Of a stretch of 64,000 nucleotides of DNA, positions 52,618 through 61,542 are shown piece after piece. The stretch is from Oceanobacillus jeddahensis. GTDB taxonomy: Bacteria > Bacillota > Bacilli > Bacillales > Amphibacillaceae. Both the position numbers and the translations under genes were made by a program. Under the pieces are notes generated by a model. It was given only the letters and a program-made list of their open reading frames with translations, was not told where the DNA came from and searched no databases. How positions within the stretch are numbered: position 1 is the first letter of the stretch; every line of letters starts with the position of its first letter. Location of the stretch: positions 1 through 64,000 of the forward strand of contig NZ_CCDM010000003.1 of NCBI RefSeq assembly GCF_000750635.1. The letters run 5' to 3'.

Positions 52618-53118
52618 ATGAAAGGAAAACCGTCGCGGGGCTTATATTCCGAGGACGAATTAAAAAAACATAAAAAAGGAAAAGATTATATTGCTCAAAA
52701 AACAGCCGAGCAAAAAAGCTTGGAAAAATATGAACAGATAGATGTGGACCCTGTTCCTAAAAGTCTTTGTCGTTATGGAAAAAGAGAGTGGCGAAGGATT
52801 ATCCCCCTGCTGCAAGAATTACCGATTGCTGAATTGGATAGAGAACTTATTGAGTCCTACTGTGTTCTTCATGGGTCCAGGAGAAGGCTTCAGGAAGACG
52901 TGAAAAAGAACGGGGAAACGTATGAAATTTATGATGAGGATGGAGTACTTTCTTCCATTAAGAGGAATCCTTCTTACGATATGTTACTTTCCACTGTTAA
53001 AGAATTAAGAATGATTGCTAATCAGTTAGGTATGACGATTAACAGCCGATTGGAATTAGCGACACCAGAAGAAAAAGCAGAAGAAGATGAAATTATGAAA
53101 CTGATTAAGGGAGGGTGA
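52618..53118 (+). CDS. terS: Terminase small subunit, P27 family
   Basis: A 166-residue protein with the P27 layout: KGKPSRG start, WRRIIPLLQEL near 59-69, LDRELIESYCVLHGSRRRL, then NPSYDMLLSTVKELRMIANQLGM. It recognises packaging DNA and hands it to the large subunit. The ribosome site AGGAGGTG is strong. Confidence 0.9.
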   Translation: MKGKPSRGLYSEDELKKHKKGKDYIAQKTAEQKSLEKYEQIDVDPVPKSLCRYGKREWRRIIPLLQELPIAELDRELIESYCVLHGSRRRLQEDVKKNGETYEIYDEDGVLSSIKRNPSYDMLLSTVKELRMIANQLGMTINSRLELATPEEKAEEDEIMKLIKGG

Positions 53119-53123
53119 TTCTA

Positions 53124-53417
53124 ATGATGATTGTAAGAGTTAAAACCAATGCAGGTGCTGAAACACTAGAAAGAATAAGAGAGAAGGTAAAGAAACAAAT
53201 TTCAGAAGGTTTAATTGTACATGATAATCTTTTAGAAATAACTTTTGCTGATGATATGGAAGAAAACTATAACGATATATATTTTGAGAAAACATGTCCT
53301 AAGTATGGCTGTAATAAATTACGAACTGTAGATGTAGAAGATTTAATAAACCAAAGAAAATATAACGGTGAACAATGTATTAATTGCAATCATATATTGA
53401 AAGATGCTGCACCATGA
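53124..53417 (+). CDS. Hypothetical protein with Cys pairs (97 residues)
   Basis: ATG at 53124 after AAGGGAGG. Two Cys pairs (CPKYGC, CINC) may bind zinc. It lies between the two terminase genes and overlaps the large subunit by four bases, so it may help packaging. No family recognised. Confidence 0.55.
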   Translation: MMIVRVKTNAGAETLERIREKVKKQISEGLIVHDNLLEITFADDMEENYNDIYFEKTCPKYGCNKLRTVDVEDLINQRKYNGEQCINCNHILKDAAP

Positions 53418-55141
53418 TCTTTAACGATCCAGGCACTCTTTACGCTCGAAAGGTAGTGAGCGGGGAAATTACTGCTGGTAAAAAAGTAATTAAAGCCTGT
53501 AAAAGACATCTCAGAGATTTGAAAAAAGATAACTTTGATTATGTATATTTGCCTGAGCGTGCAGATATAGCAGTAAAATTTATGGAGATCCTTCCTGATA
53601 TATCTACAGGTAAACCAGTAAAACTAGCATCATTTCAAAAGTTTATTGTTTACTCTTTGTTTGGTTGGTATCGAAAAGATAATACAGATTATCGCCGTTT
53701 TAATAAAGCGCTCATAAGCATGGCTAGAAAGAACGGTAAGTCTGCATTGATTTCTGGAATTGCTATATTCGAATTTTTAGCGGGTAAATATCCATTACAA
53801 AACAGACAAATTTATTGTACAGCTCAATCCAGGGAGCAAGCTTCCATTGTTTTTAATATGGTTGTGCAGCGGTTAGATGGTTTGTTAGCTCAATCTAAAC
53901 AAATAAGGGATTCCGTTCGTAAAGTACGCAATGAAATCAATCATAATCCTTCATATAGTGTAATCAAACCACTATCTAAAGATACGGGGAATATTAATGG
54001 CTTTGCTCCCACATTGCCTATATTGGATGAATACGGAGCGGCAAAAGATAACTCTATGTTGGAAGTGTTAGATTCTGGGGCAATGCTCCAGCAAAACTTA
54101 TTAATTTTAATTATCTCTACTGCTTATTTTGATTTAAACAGTCCTATGTATCAGCAGGAATATAAGTATTCTGAGAAAATTTTAAATGAAGATATAGAAG
54201 ACGATAATTATTTTGCTCTAATTTATGAGCAGGATAACGAAAAAGAAATTTACAAAGAAGAATTGTGGATTAAATCGAATCCGTTGCTGGAAGTCGAAGA
54301 AGTTAAAGAGATACTGCTCCGCAGACTGAAAAAAAGACTTAATGAATCTATTGCTAAAAATGATTTACTTGGTCTTATAGTAAAGAATTTCAACATGTGG
54401 AAACAAGGATCAGAGTCATCTTATCTTCCTGCAAAAGAATGGGAAGCATGTGCTGCAGATCCAATTAATAAATACGGTCGTGATGTTTTTCTTGGTTTGG
54501 ATTTATCCAGAACGGATGACATAACAGCACTATATGAGATTTACCCGGAACAAAATGATAAATTCTATATTGATGGACATGCTTTTCTTGCAACCGTTGG
54601 TGGTTTAGAAGCAAAAAGCGCCAGGGATAAAATAGATTATGAATTATTAATAGAGAAAGGATACGCAACTGCAAGTAATTTAAAAAGTGGTTTTATTAGT
54701 GTGAAGCAGGTTGTTCATCATGCTGCAAAGTTGATTAAGGATTATAACTTAAATGTCATAGCCTTCTGTTATGATTCTTGGAATATAGCTAACTTCTTGG
54801 CTGAATGGGAGCAAGAATATCCTGATTTGGAGATTCCGTTTATTGAGGTCCCGCAGAATTATAAAAACCTCAGTGAGCCTATTAAACAATTTAGATTAGG
54901 TGTTTATGAGAGGAAAATTCAGCATAATAGCAATCCTATGCTTAATATTGCCATCAATAATGCAGTTATCAAATACGATAATAACCGCAATATGATGCTG
55001 GATAAGCAGAAAAACCGAGAAAAAATTGACCCGATTGTAGCAACTATTACAGGTTTTGCTGAGGCAAAGGATTATAAATATCAAGGCATGGATATAAAAC
55101 AAATCGAAGAATACATCTTAAGTGATGATTTTGGTTTTTAG
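53414..55141 (+). CDS. terL: Terminase large subunit
   Basis: A 575-residue packaging motor. The ATPase has Walker A ARKNGKS (about 99-105) and Walker B LPILDEYG (about 205-212). The nuclease half has FLGLDLSRTDD (about 361-371, first Asp cluster) and ends with DPIVATITGF near 545. It fits the terminase-1 family that pairs with P27 small subunits. I chose ATG at 53414; the earlier ATG lies in the upstream gene. Confidence 0.93.
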   Translation: MIFNDPGTLYARKVVSGEITAGKKVIKACKRHLRDLKKDNFDYVYLPERADIAVKFMEILPDISTGKPVKLASFQKFIVYSLFGWYRKDNTDYRRFNKALISMARKNGKSALISGIAIFEFLAGKYPLQNRQIYCTAQSREQASIVFNMVVQRLDGLLAQSKQIRDSVRKVRNEINHNPSYSVIKPLSKDTGNINGFAPTLPILDEYGAAKDNSMLEVLDSGAMLQQNLLILIISTAYFDLNSPMYQQEYKYSEKILNEDIEDDNYFALIYEQDNEKEIYKEELWIKSNPLLEVEEVKEILLRRLKKRLNESIAKNDLLGLIVKNFNMWKQGSESSYLPAKEWEACAADPINKYGRDVFLGLDLSRTDDITALYEIYPEQNDKFYIDGHAFLATVGGLEAKSARDKIDYELLIEKGYATASNLKSGFISVKQVVHHAAKLIKDYNLNVIAFCYDSWNIANFLAEWEQEYPDLEIPFIEVPQNYKNLSEPIKQFRLGVYERKIQHNSNPMLNIAINNAVIKYDNNRNMMLDKQKNREKIDPIVATITGFAEAKDYKYQGMDIKQIEEYILSDDFGF

Positions 55142-55152
55142 GTGGTGGTTAA

Positions 55153-55347
55153 ATGAATAAGAAGATAAACGGACTTATTCAAGTGATAGGTTCTTTTTTT
55201 ATGTCCAATTTTATTGGTTTCATCCTTTTGATTGGAATAGGAATGATTGTGTATGGGTTTTATCGTATAGGGACTACTACAGGAATTTTTGCACTTGGTT
55301 CAGCTTTAATCATAGTCTCCCTTATCTTTGCGCGGGAAGGGAGGTGA
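55153..55347 (+). CDS. Small membrane protein, DUF1056-like
   Basis: A 64-residue protein with two hydrophobic segments. Its place between terminase and portal genes is where DUF1056 proteins are found in related phages. Role unknown. Confidence 0.65.
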   Translation: MNKKINGLIQVIGSFFMSNFIGFILLIGIGMIVYGFYRIGTTTGIFALGSALIIVSLIFAREGR

Positions 55348-55351
55348 CTAG

Positions 55352-56596
55352 ATGGGTACATTCTTCAATCGAACAGAAAGCCGAAGCTTATCACAGGATG
55401 ATGCAGACGCTTTAATTAGTATGTTGCCAGGTTATTCAGGAATGCCAACGAATTTTGTCGGTGCTAAAGCAATTGAAAACAGTGATGTGTTTACTGTATT
55501 AAATTTACTCGCTAGTGATGTAGCTTCGTTGGATATTAATTTTACAAAGAATAGCGTTAATAAACCGAATAATATTGCGGACCTGTTCAATGTAAAACCG
55601 AATAGTCTTTATTCTGGTGGTACACTCAAGTTTATCATTACTGCTAACGCTCTGTTAAATGGAGAATCTTTTTGTGAGATTGTAAAAAACAAGAACGGAA
55701 AAGTAGTTGCATTTTACCATTTACGGAATTCTCAAGTAGTAATTAAAAAAGATGCGGATACCAACTATCAGCTTGTTTATGATGTCACGGATGATAAAGG
55801 TAATACAAGGCGCTTATCTCCATCATATGTTTTTCATTTTAAATTTTTCACCTTAGATGGTTTGCGTGGGATTAGCCCATTAAAAGCATTGAAATATGAT
55901 TTATCCATGCAAAAAGATAGTAAACGGTTCTTGGCCAACTTCTTTAAAAATGATACCCAAACAGGCGGTATTTTGAAAATGAAACATGGGAAGTTATCCA
56001 AGGAAGCTAGAGACAAGGTAAAGAAAGAATGGCAAGAATCTAATGCTGGAGTAGAGAATGCTCATAAAGTATTAGTGATTGATGAAACTTTTGATTATGA
56101 TCCAATTGAAGTTGATACAGAAGTGTTGAAACTAATTAATGCCAGTACGTTCAGCACTGAAACAATCGGTAAAACTTACCGGGTCCCGCGCCATAAATTA
56201 GGTTTAGAAACATCTAACATGTCATTGGCTCAAGCTAACTTGGATTATTTAACTTCTACTTTAAATAGTTATCTAAAAGTAATCACAAATGAAATGAATT
56301 ACAAGCTGACAGGAGATAGAAGCAGTGAATATGTTTTTGATACGTCTCCATTCAAGACAACGGACGTAGAAACTCATACCAAATTGACACTTGAAAAGTT
56401 TGATGCGGGTATTATCAGTTTAAATGAAGCACGTAGAAAAATGGGTGATGCTCCTGTAAGTGAAGCTTTTGGAAATAAACATTTAGTTAGCTTGAACTAT
56501 ACTACATTAGATCAGTTAGAAGAGTATCAAATGGCGAAAGCTAAAGGGGGTGATACAGGTGGACAAAACGGAAATGAGGGAGCTTCTGACAAATAA
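55352..56596 (+). CDS. Portal protein, HK97 family
   Basis: A 414-residue portal forming the DNA entry ring. NSDVFTVLNLLASDVASL near residue 43, FHFKFFTLDGLRGISPL and the C-terminal stem EAFDAG/LNEARRKMGDAPV are typical. Strong ribosome site (GGAGGTG). It overlaps the protease gene by 38 bases. Confidence 0.92.
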   Translation: MGTFFNRTESRSLSQDDADALISMLPGYSGMPTNFVGAKAIENSDVFTVLNLLASDVASLDINFTKNSVNKPNNIADLFNVKPNSLYSGGTLKFIITANALLNGESFCEIVKNKNGKVVAFYHLRNSQVVIKKDADTNYQLVYDVTDDKGNTRRLSPSYVFHFKFFTLDGLRGISPLKALKYDLSMQKDSKRFLANFFKNDTQTGGILKMKHGKLSKEARDKVKKEWQESNAGVENAHKVLVIDETFDYDPIEVDTEVLKLINASTFSTETIGKTYRVPRHKLGLETSNMSLAQANLDYLTSTLNSYLKVITNEMNYKLTGDRSSEYVFDTSPFKTTDVETHTKLTLEKFDAGIISLNEARRKMGDAPVSEAFGNKHLVSLNYTTLDQLEEYQMAKAKGGDTGGQNGNEGASDK

Positions 56597-57149
56597 AATT
56601 GAAATCCGTGAAGATGATGACGGTAATCGCACATTATCTGGTTATGCGGTCAAATGGGAAATGAAATCACAGGTGTTAGGGATGTTTTTCAAATTCCGAG
56701 AGCAGATCAAAAAAGGTGCATTTTTAGAATCACTGAACAATGATGACCAACGTTTTTTGTGGTCACATGACCCCTCAAAAGTGTTAGGTCGGTCTAAAAA
56801 TAATACCTTACGACTGCAAGAAGATAATACAGGCTTACGTTTTGAATTAGATTTACCCAATACATCATTGGCTAAAGACACTTATGAATCTATTCAGCGC
56901 GGAGATGTTGATGGAGTTTCATTCGGCTTTAATGTACAGGATGATGAAGTTGACGAGCCAGATGATGATATGCCATTGCGAACAATCAAAAAGGCAAAAT
57001 TAATAGAAGTAAGCGCAGTAGCATTCCCTGCTTACCCTGATTCGGAGGTAAGTGCCCGTGGTTATGATCCTATGAAAGAAAGAGTTGAAGAAATGAAGGG
57101 GTATCGGGAAGAACAAACTGCAAAGATTAAAACATTAATTGATTTATAG
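56559..57149 (+). CDS. HK97-type prohead protease
   Basis: A 196-residue serine protease. Catalytic His in WSHDPSKVLGR (about 66-76) and Ser in GDVDGVSFGF (about 110-119) are present. It trims the capsid protein during maturation. I chose GTG at 56559 after AAAGGGGGT; the GTG at 56550 is inside that ribosome site. Confidence 0.9.
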   Translation: MDKTEMRELLTNKIEIREDDDGNRTLSGYAVKWEMKSQVLGMFFKFREQIKKGAFLESLNNDDQRFLWSHDPSKVLGRSKNNTLRLQEDNTGLRFELDLPNTSLAKDTYESIQRGDVDGVSFGFNVQDDEVDEPDDDMPLRTIKKAKLIEVSAVAFPAYPDSEVSARGYDPMKERVEEMKGYREEQTAKIKTLIDL

Positions 57150-57159
57150 GAGGATGAAA

Positions 57160-58356
57160 ATGAAAAAAAAATTAAAGTTAAACATTCAATTTTTTAGTGA
57201 TAAAAATAAACGATTGGGGGAAATTGACTCCCGTTTAGAAGAAATCCGCGGAATGTTGGAAGATGATGAAAAGCGTGGGGACACCAAGTTTTCTGATTTG
57301 GAAAAAGAGGTCCGTGAACTGAAAGAAGAAAAAGAAGAGATCGAAGCTCGGCAGCGTATGTTAGATGAAGGACAGGAAGAAGAAACACGCTCTCACCATG
57401 AACAAGCACATAATGGTGCCGATGAACAACGTGGAGGTGTTGAACCAACCAATGAACAGCGTGATGCTTTTCAAACTTATTTGGAAACACGCGATATTGA
57501 TGGTGGGAATTTAACTACAGATTCTGGATTTGTTGTTATTCCGGAAGATATTGTGAAGGAAATTATGACATTAAAGGAAATGGAATATAACCTGGATCAG
57601 TATGTAACGGTGAAAACAGTAGGTTATGGAAGTGGAAAGTATCCTGTTGTTCGTACATCTGAAGTAGCACAACTACCAGAAGTTGAAGAACTGGCAGAAA
57701 ACCCAGAATTAGCAGTTAAACCATTCTTTGAACTGCGTTATGATATTAAAACGCACCGTGGTTACTTCTTGGTATCTCGGGAAGCAATTGAAGATAGTGC
57801 AGTAAATATCTTGTCCGAATTAATGACATGGATGGCTCGTACAGTAGCTGCTACACGGAATGCTGCAATTATCAAAGCGTTGACGCAAGGAACTCCTGGT
57901 AAGGATGGAGAAACAGTTATCATTGAAAAGAAGAATGCTTCTGATGTTGATGGAATTAAAGATGCTATCAATCTAAACTTAAAACCAAATCATGAGCATA
58001 ATGTGGCAATTGTATCTCAAACAGCATTTGCGGAACTGGATAAATTAAAAGATAACCAGGGAAATTACTTGCTGCAGCCAGATATTAAAGAGCCAACTCA
58101 AAAGCGTTTGTTAGGAGCAATGGTTGTTGTTCTTCCTGATGAAATGCTAGGTGAGGCGGCAGCTAAAACAATCATTATTGGTAATCTGAAAGATGCCATT
58201 GTCTTGTTTGACCGCAGCCGTTATCAAGCTGCATGGACAAACTACATGCATTTTGGAGAGGCTCTCATGGTTGCTTTACGTCAAGATGTCCGCATCTTGG
58301 ATGAAAAAGCGGCTATTGTTATTGATTTTGCTGGTAATACTGGCGTAGAAGGTTAA
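57160..58356 (+). CDS. Major capsid protein, HK97 fold
   Basis: A 398-residue capsid protein. Residues 15-70 form a coiled-coil delta domain (DSRLEEIRGMLEDDEKRG) that acts as internal scaffold and is normally removed by the protease; a charged linker follows to about 105. The HK97 core starts near residue 110 (ESTD-like FVVIPEDIVKEIM). ATG at 57160 has AGGAGG at proper spacing. Confidence 0.92.
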   Translation: MKKKLKLNIQFFSDKNKRLGEIDSRLEEIRGMLEDDEKRGDTKFSDLEKEVRELKEEKEEIEARQRMLDEGQEEETRSHHEQAHNGADEQRGGVEPTNEQRDAFQTYLETRDIDGGNLTTDSGFVVIPEDIVKEIMTLKEMEYNLDQYVTVKTVGYGSGKYPVVRTSEVAQLPEVEELAENPELAVKPFFELRYDIKTHRGYFLVSREAIEDSAVNILSELMTWMARTVAATRNAAIIKALTQGTPGKDGETVIIEKKNASDVDGIKDAINLNLKPNHEHNVAIVSQTAFAELDKLKDNQGNYLLQPDIKEPTQKRLLGAMVVVLPDEMLGEAAAKTIIIGNLKDAIVLFDRSRYQAAWTNYMHFGEALMVALRQDVRILDEKAAIVIDFAGNTGVEG

Positions 58357-58676
58357 TGTCTATGGTTGAATTAGAAAAGCTAAAAGGGCATCTAAGGGTT
58401 CCGCATAATTTAGAAGATGGGAATATACAAGATTATCTTGATTGGGCAAAGCAGGATGTTATGGAGGCTGTTTATGATAGCTACGATCCAAAAGTAAATA
58501 TAGCAGCGTTAGAGGAAGATGTAACGTTTAAAAAAGCGGTGATTATGCTAGCAACTTACTATTATGAAAATCGGATGACGATTTCAGAAGTTGCTCAAGC
58601 AGAATCACCGTTTTCTGTTACCCACGCTATTCAAACTTTACGAGCCCATAAGGATAGATATTATGAGACTGAATAA
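58356..58676 (+). CDS. Head-tail connector, gp6-like
   Basis: A 106-residue helical protein (MVELEKLKGHLRVPHN start, DYLDWAKQDVMEAV, YYENRMTI) of the HK97 gp6 connector family. TAATG overlap with the capsid gene. Confidence 0.85.
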   Translation: MSMVELEKLKGHLRVPHNLEDGNIQDYLDWAKQDVMEAVYDSYDPKVNIAALEEDVTFKKAVIMLATYYYENRMTISEVAQAESPFSVTHAIQTLRAHKDRYYETE

Positions 58677-59004
58677 CATGCGGTTTAATTTTTCTAAACT
58701 TAATCAGCCTATCAAGATAAATGAATTGAAATCATCTACTGAAAACGGTGTGCCTCAGCCACCTAAGCCTGTTTTATTTTTAGAGTGCTTTGCTCATATT
58801 GAATCTGTCAGTCTAAAAGATTACGAAACTAGTGTGCAAACAGGGACACAACACGATATCAAAGTGTTCATCCGTAACTATCCTGGTATAACAAACAAGA
58901 TGCAGATAGATCATTATGGACAATCTTATAAGATTAAAGAGATTCTCTATGATTATCGCCAAAGCGGATTCTCCATTTTAATTGCGGAGGAAGTGAGTCA
59001 ATGA
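58663..59004 (+). CDS. Head closure protein
   Basis: A 113-residue beta-barrel protein like SPP1 gp16 (FLECFAHIESVSLKDYETS; IRNYPGITNKMQIDHYGQSYKI). It closes the connector after packaging. ATG at 58663 overlaps the previous gene by 14 bases. Confidence 0.85.
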   Translation: MRLNNMRFNFSKLNQPIKINELKSSTENGVPQPPKPVLFLECFAHIESVSLKDYETSVQTGTQHDIKVFIRNYPGITNKMQIDHYGQSYKIKEILYDYRQSGFSILIAEEVSQ

Positions 59005-59396
59005 GTTATCAATTTGAGGGTATGCGAGAATTAATCTCCAACCTATCTAAAAAAGAAGATGATATTAAACAAGCTGCAAAAGCAGGTAATTTAGCAGGCG
59101 GTAAAGTAGTTATGGAAGCTTTGCAAGGCAACGTTCCTAAAAGTGGTTATTCAGGAGCCAATCCACAGACTAGGTTATCAGATGCAGTTACCATGAGTGG
59201 CAACCGTACAGATAGTGGAACTGGTGAAAGTTTTGTTGCAGTTGGCTTTAATAAGTCAGCAAATTTCCGTTCTCATATCCCTGAGTTTGGTTCTATTTCG
59301 CAGTCTCCTCAAGGCTATATGACCAAAACAGCACAAGAGACAGAGAAAGAAGTTGCTAAAGCTATGGAAGATGCAATAAAGAAGGTGCTTAGATGA
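59001..59396 (+). CDS. HK97 gp10-like head-tail protein
   Basis: A 131-residue protein with the N-terminal helix (ELISNLSKKEDDIKQAAKAG) and later VGFNKSANFRSHIPEFGS typical of HK97 gp10 joining proteins. Overlaps of four bases at both ends. Confidence 0.85.
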   Translation: MSYQFEGMRELISNLSKKEDDIKQAAKAGNLAGGKVVMEALQGNVPKSGYSGANPQTRLSDAVTMSGNRTDSGTGESFVAVGFNKSANFRSHIPEFGSISQSPQGYMTKTAQETEKEVAKAMEDAIKKVLR

Positions 59397-59797
59397 ATGA
59401 ATTAATTCAAGGATTAGATTTATACGAGATTGATTCATTAGATATTGTTTATCAGATGCTTATAAATAATGATGAAATTATAAATTTGGTTGGCTCTGAA
59501 TCCATTTTCAAGCACCATGTTCCAGAAGAAAATCGGGAGAACCCACCTATTATAAGAATCAATTTAATTTCAGATATTCCAACTGAATATGCGGACAATG
59601 AGCAATTAGGTTGGGACTGCATTGTGCAAGTAGATGTTTGGAATAGTGGTGATGCTAGAAAAATAGCAATGGTTATCCATAAATTAATGAAAACAATTAA
59701 TTTCCAGCAGATAACACCCACCTATGAATTTGATGAAGAAACTTATCTCTTGCGTGACGGGAGACGTTACCGAGGAACAATATTAATAGATTTATAG
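59393..59797 (+). CDS. Tail completion/terminator protein
   Basis: A 134-residue protein in the slot of the tail terminator (DUF3168-type). VQVDVWNSGDARKIAMVIHKLM is characteristic. It caps the tail tube. A terminator follows. Confidence 0.75.
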   Translation: MNELIQGLDLYEIDSLDIVYQMLINNDEIINLVGSESIFKHHVPEENRENPPIIRINLISDIPTEYADNEQLGWDCIVQVDVWNSGDARKIAMVIHKLMKTINFQQITPTYEFDEETYLLRDGRRYRGTILIDL

Positions 59798-59822
59798 ACT
59801 TACTGAGGTAGGTCTTTTTTTT
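59797..59822 (+). terminator. Terminator before the major tail protein gene
   Basis: GACTTAC and GTAGGTC pair around TGAG (one G-U), followed by T8. Confidence 0.7.
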
Positions 59823-59855
59823 ATGCCTAAAAACTTATAAAAGGAGAAATGACAA

Positions 59856-60464
59856 ATGGCAGACCAAAAGAAAAAGAACCGTAGTGGCGTTGTCGGCATT
59901 ACGGGGTTTTATTATGCAGTTTTAAAAAATGACTCGGAAGAAGGGGCCACATACGAAGATCCTGTTCGGGTTAACTATATCCAAAACGTATCCATTGAAA
60001 CGGAGCAAGAGATTGCCAAGGGATATGGTGACAATATGGTTGCAGAAATGGCGGTTAGTACAGGTGTCACAACACTTGAATTACAATTTCACGCAATTCC
60101 ATTGGAAGATCGTGTTGTTTTACTTGTTTTAAAAAATGAAGATGACATGTTTGTTCAACGTTCTAAACCCACCCCGCCATATGTTGCAGTAGCATTGGAA
60201 AAAACAAAAGCAGACGGTTCTTCTGAACTTGTCGGACTAACAAAAGGAATGTTTACTTTACCATCTAGTGAATCTCAAACAAAAGAGGATTCTCTTGAAT
60301 TTGGTAGCGATACAGTTAGTGGTGAATTTTCAGGGCGCGAATATGATGACGCCACTCAAATTTTTATGCATGTGAAAAAAGATGATAGAGAAAAAAGAAA
60401 AAAATTCATGGATAAAATCTTTAATCCATCTGATACAGAAGATACAGGGGAGGTAGAAGGTTAA
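59856..60464 (+). CDS. Major tail protein, phi13-like
   Basis: A 202-residue tail tube protein with VGITGFYYAVL start, YIQNVSIETEQEIAKGYGDN and the LEFGSDTVSGEFSGR segment of the phi13-type major tail family. The ribosome site AAAGGAG is strong. One base overlap with the next gene. Confidence 0.88.
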   Translation: MADQKKKNRSGVVGITGFYYAVLKNDSEEGATYEDPVRVNYIQNVSIETEQEIAKGYGDNMVAEMAVSTGVTTLELQFHAIPLEDRVVLLVLKNEDDMFVQRSKPTPPYVAVALEKTKADGSSELVGLTKGMFTLPSSESQTKEDSLEFGSDTVSGEFSGREYDDATQIFMHVKKDDREKRKKFMDKIFNPSDTEDTGEVEG

Positions 60465-60952
60465 TGAGTACATTTAAAGCTGTTGTCACAGAAGAAGTGA
60501 AAGCCAATCGGTTGCTGTCGTTAGTTGGTGGTAATGGAATGTTACGCATTTCTGTTACAGAACCAGGAGGAAATCCCGATTTTCGTTCCAGTGGTGATTT
60601 AAAAGAAGATATGGAAGTTAACGTAAACCTAAAGAATAATCCTGTTTGGGATGTGGAAGCTGGTGAAGATTTATCGGCGGGCGCTTATGTTGAAGTCGGC
60701 GAGGGCGGTGTCCTTGTTGCATCTGAAAGCACTGGAATTGGCTATGTAGCAGAAGGAGTTAATTCCGGCCAAATTGCTAAATTGGTTAGACAAGCTGGTG
60801 GCGGCTCTGGCGAACAAGGTCCCCCTGGTCCAGAAGGTCCTCAAGGACCTAAAGGCGATAAAGGGAACAAAGGTGACAAAGGAGACAGCCATTTTACTGA
60901 AGAGGAAGCAGCTGCATTAAAAGAACTAATTAATGATGGAGAGAGCGAGTAA
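60464..60952 (+). CDS. Collagen-like virion decoration protein
   Basis: A 162-residue protein. The first 115 residues form a beta-rich domain resembling head-decoration or DUF2190-type proteins (AGAYVEVGEGG). A short collagen-like region of Gly-X-Y repeats follows (about 119-143, GPPGPEGPQGPKGDK), then a helical tail. Likely a trimeric surface or tail fibre protein that binds cell surfaces. Its position right after the tail-tube gene is unusual for a fibre. Confidence 0.72.
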   Translation: MSTFKAVVTEEVKANRLLSLVGGNGMLRISVTEPGGNPDFRSSGDLKEDMEVNVNLKNNPVWDVEAGEDLSAGAYVEVGEGGVLVASESTGIGYVAEGVNSGQIAKLVRQAGGGSGEQGPPGPEGPQGPKGDKGNKGDKGDSHFTEEEAAALKELINDGESE

Positions 60953-60971
60953 TATCGTTCTCTTCTTTTTT
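60941..60971 (+). terminator. Stem-loop with T-run after the collagen-like gene
   Basis: GAGAGCGA and TCGTTCTC pair with one mismatch, followed by TTCTTTTTT. It overlaps the end of the gene. Confidence 0.6.
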
Positions 60972-60983
60972 AGGAGGTAAAAC

Positions 60984-61313
60984 ATGAAATACTATGACAC
61001 TCAAACCAGAAGTCTTACTTTAGTAACGGATGTAAAAGGTGGAGAGTTAGAAACAAAAACATATTCTTTTCCGTTTTTCGTAGAAGGAATTTATACCAAA
61101 AAATCAATTGATTTAGGTGCGGAATTGGAAGAAAAGCAATTTACCATTGATGCAGATTTATTTGAGCGAATTACTACTTTTGTTGTTGGTTTATACGGCA
61201 ATCAGTTTACAAGTAATGATCTTGTTAAAGGGATTGATTCCAGGCATATAGTGGATGCTTATATAGCTGTTTTATTTGGAACATTGCAGGGTGATACATC
61301 AAAAAAAGAGTAG
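60984..61313 (+). CDS. Tail assembly chaperone, G-type (unshifted product)
   Basis: A 109-residue chaperone in the slot before the tape measure. It ends with SKKE just after an A7 tract. The G-type product is made in excess and coats the tape-measure protein during assembly. The ribosome site is AGGAGGT. No strong sequence family match, but position and the shift site are typical. Confidence 0.78.
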   Translation: MKYYDTQTRSLTLVTDVKGGELETKTYSFPFFVEGIYTKKSIDLGAELEEKQFTIDADLFERITTFVVGLYGNQFTSNDLVKGIDSRHIVDAYIAVLFGTLQGDTSKKE

Positions 61314-61525
61314 ATGGCGAGGAGAATTTAAAGAAATCCGATTTCAGTTTTGTTAAACAACGAGAAATTATGGATAATCTCTTTGCCACTCTTATACAAA
61401 AGCATTCATTAAACGATATTTACAAGATGGACTTAAACGAATTCTTAAGATTAATAAACCGAAAACAGACTAAACAAAGGGAGTCCCGACAAGTGGACTC
61501 TCTTTTTGCTGCATTCGGAAAATAG
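60984..61525 (+). CDS. Tail assembly chaperone GT fusion by predicted -1 frameshift
   Basis: The heptamer A AAA AAA (61301-61307) lies in the correct register just before the G stop codon. A -1 slip there enters a frame that runs from 61307 to TAG at 61523-61525 and adds 72 residues (RVDGEENLKKSDF to DSLFAAFGK) with no start codon of its own. The 180-residue fusion fits the GT chaperone of lambda-like tails. Shift efficiency is unknown. Confidence 0.75.
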
Positions 61526-61542
61526 AAAGGAGGTAAACATAT

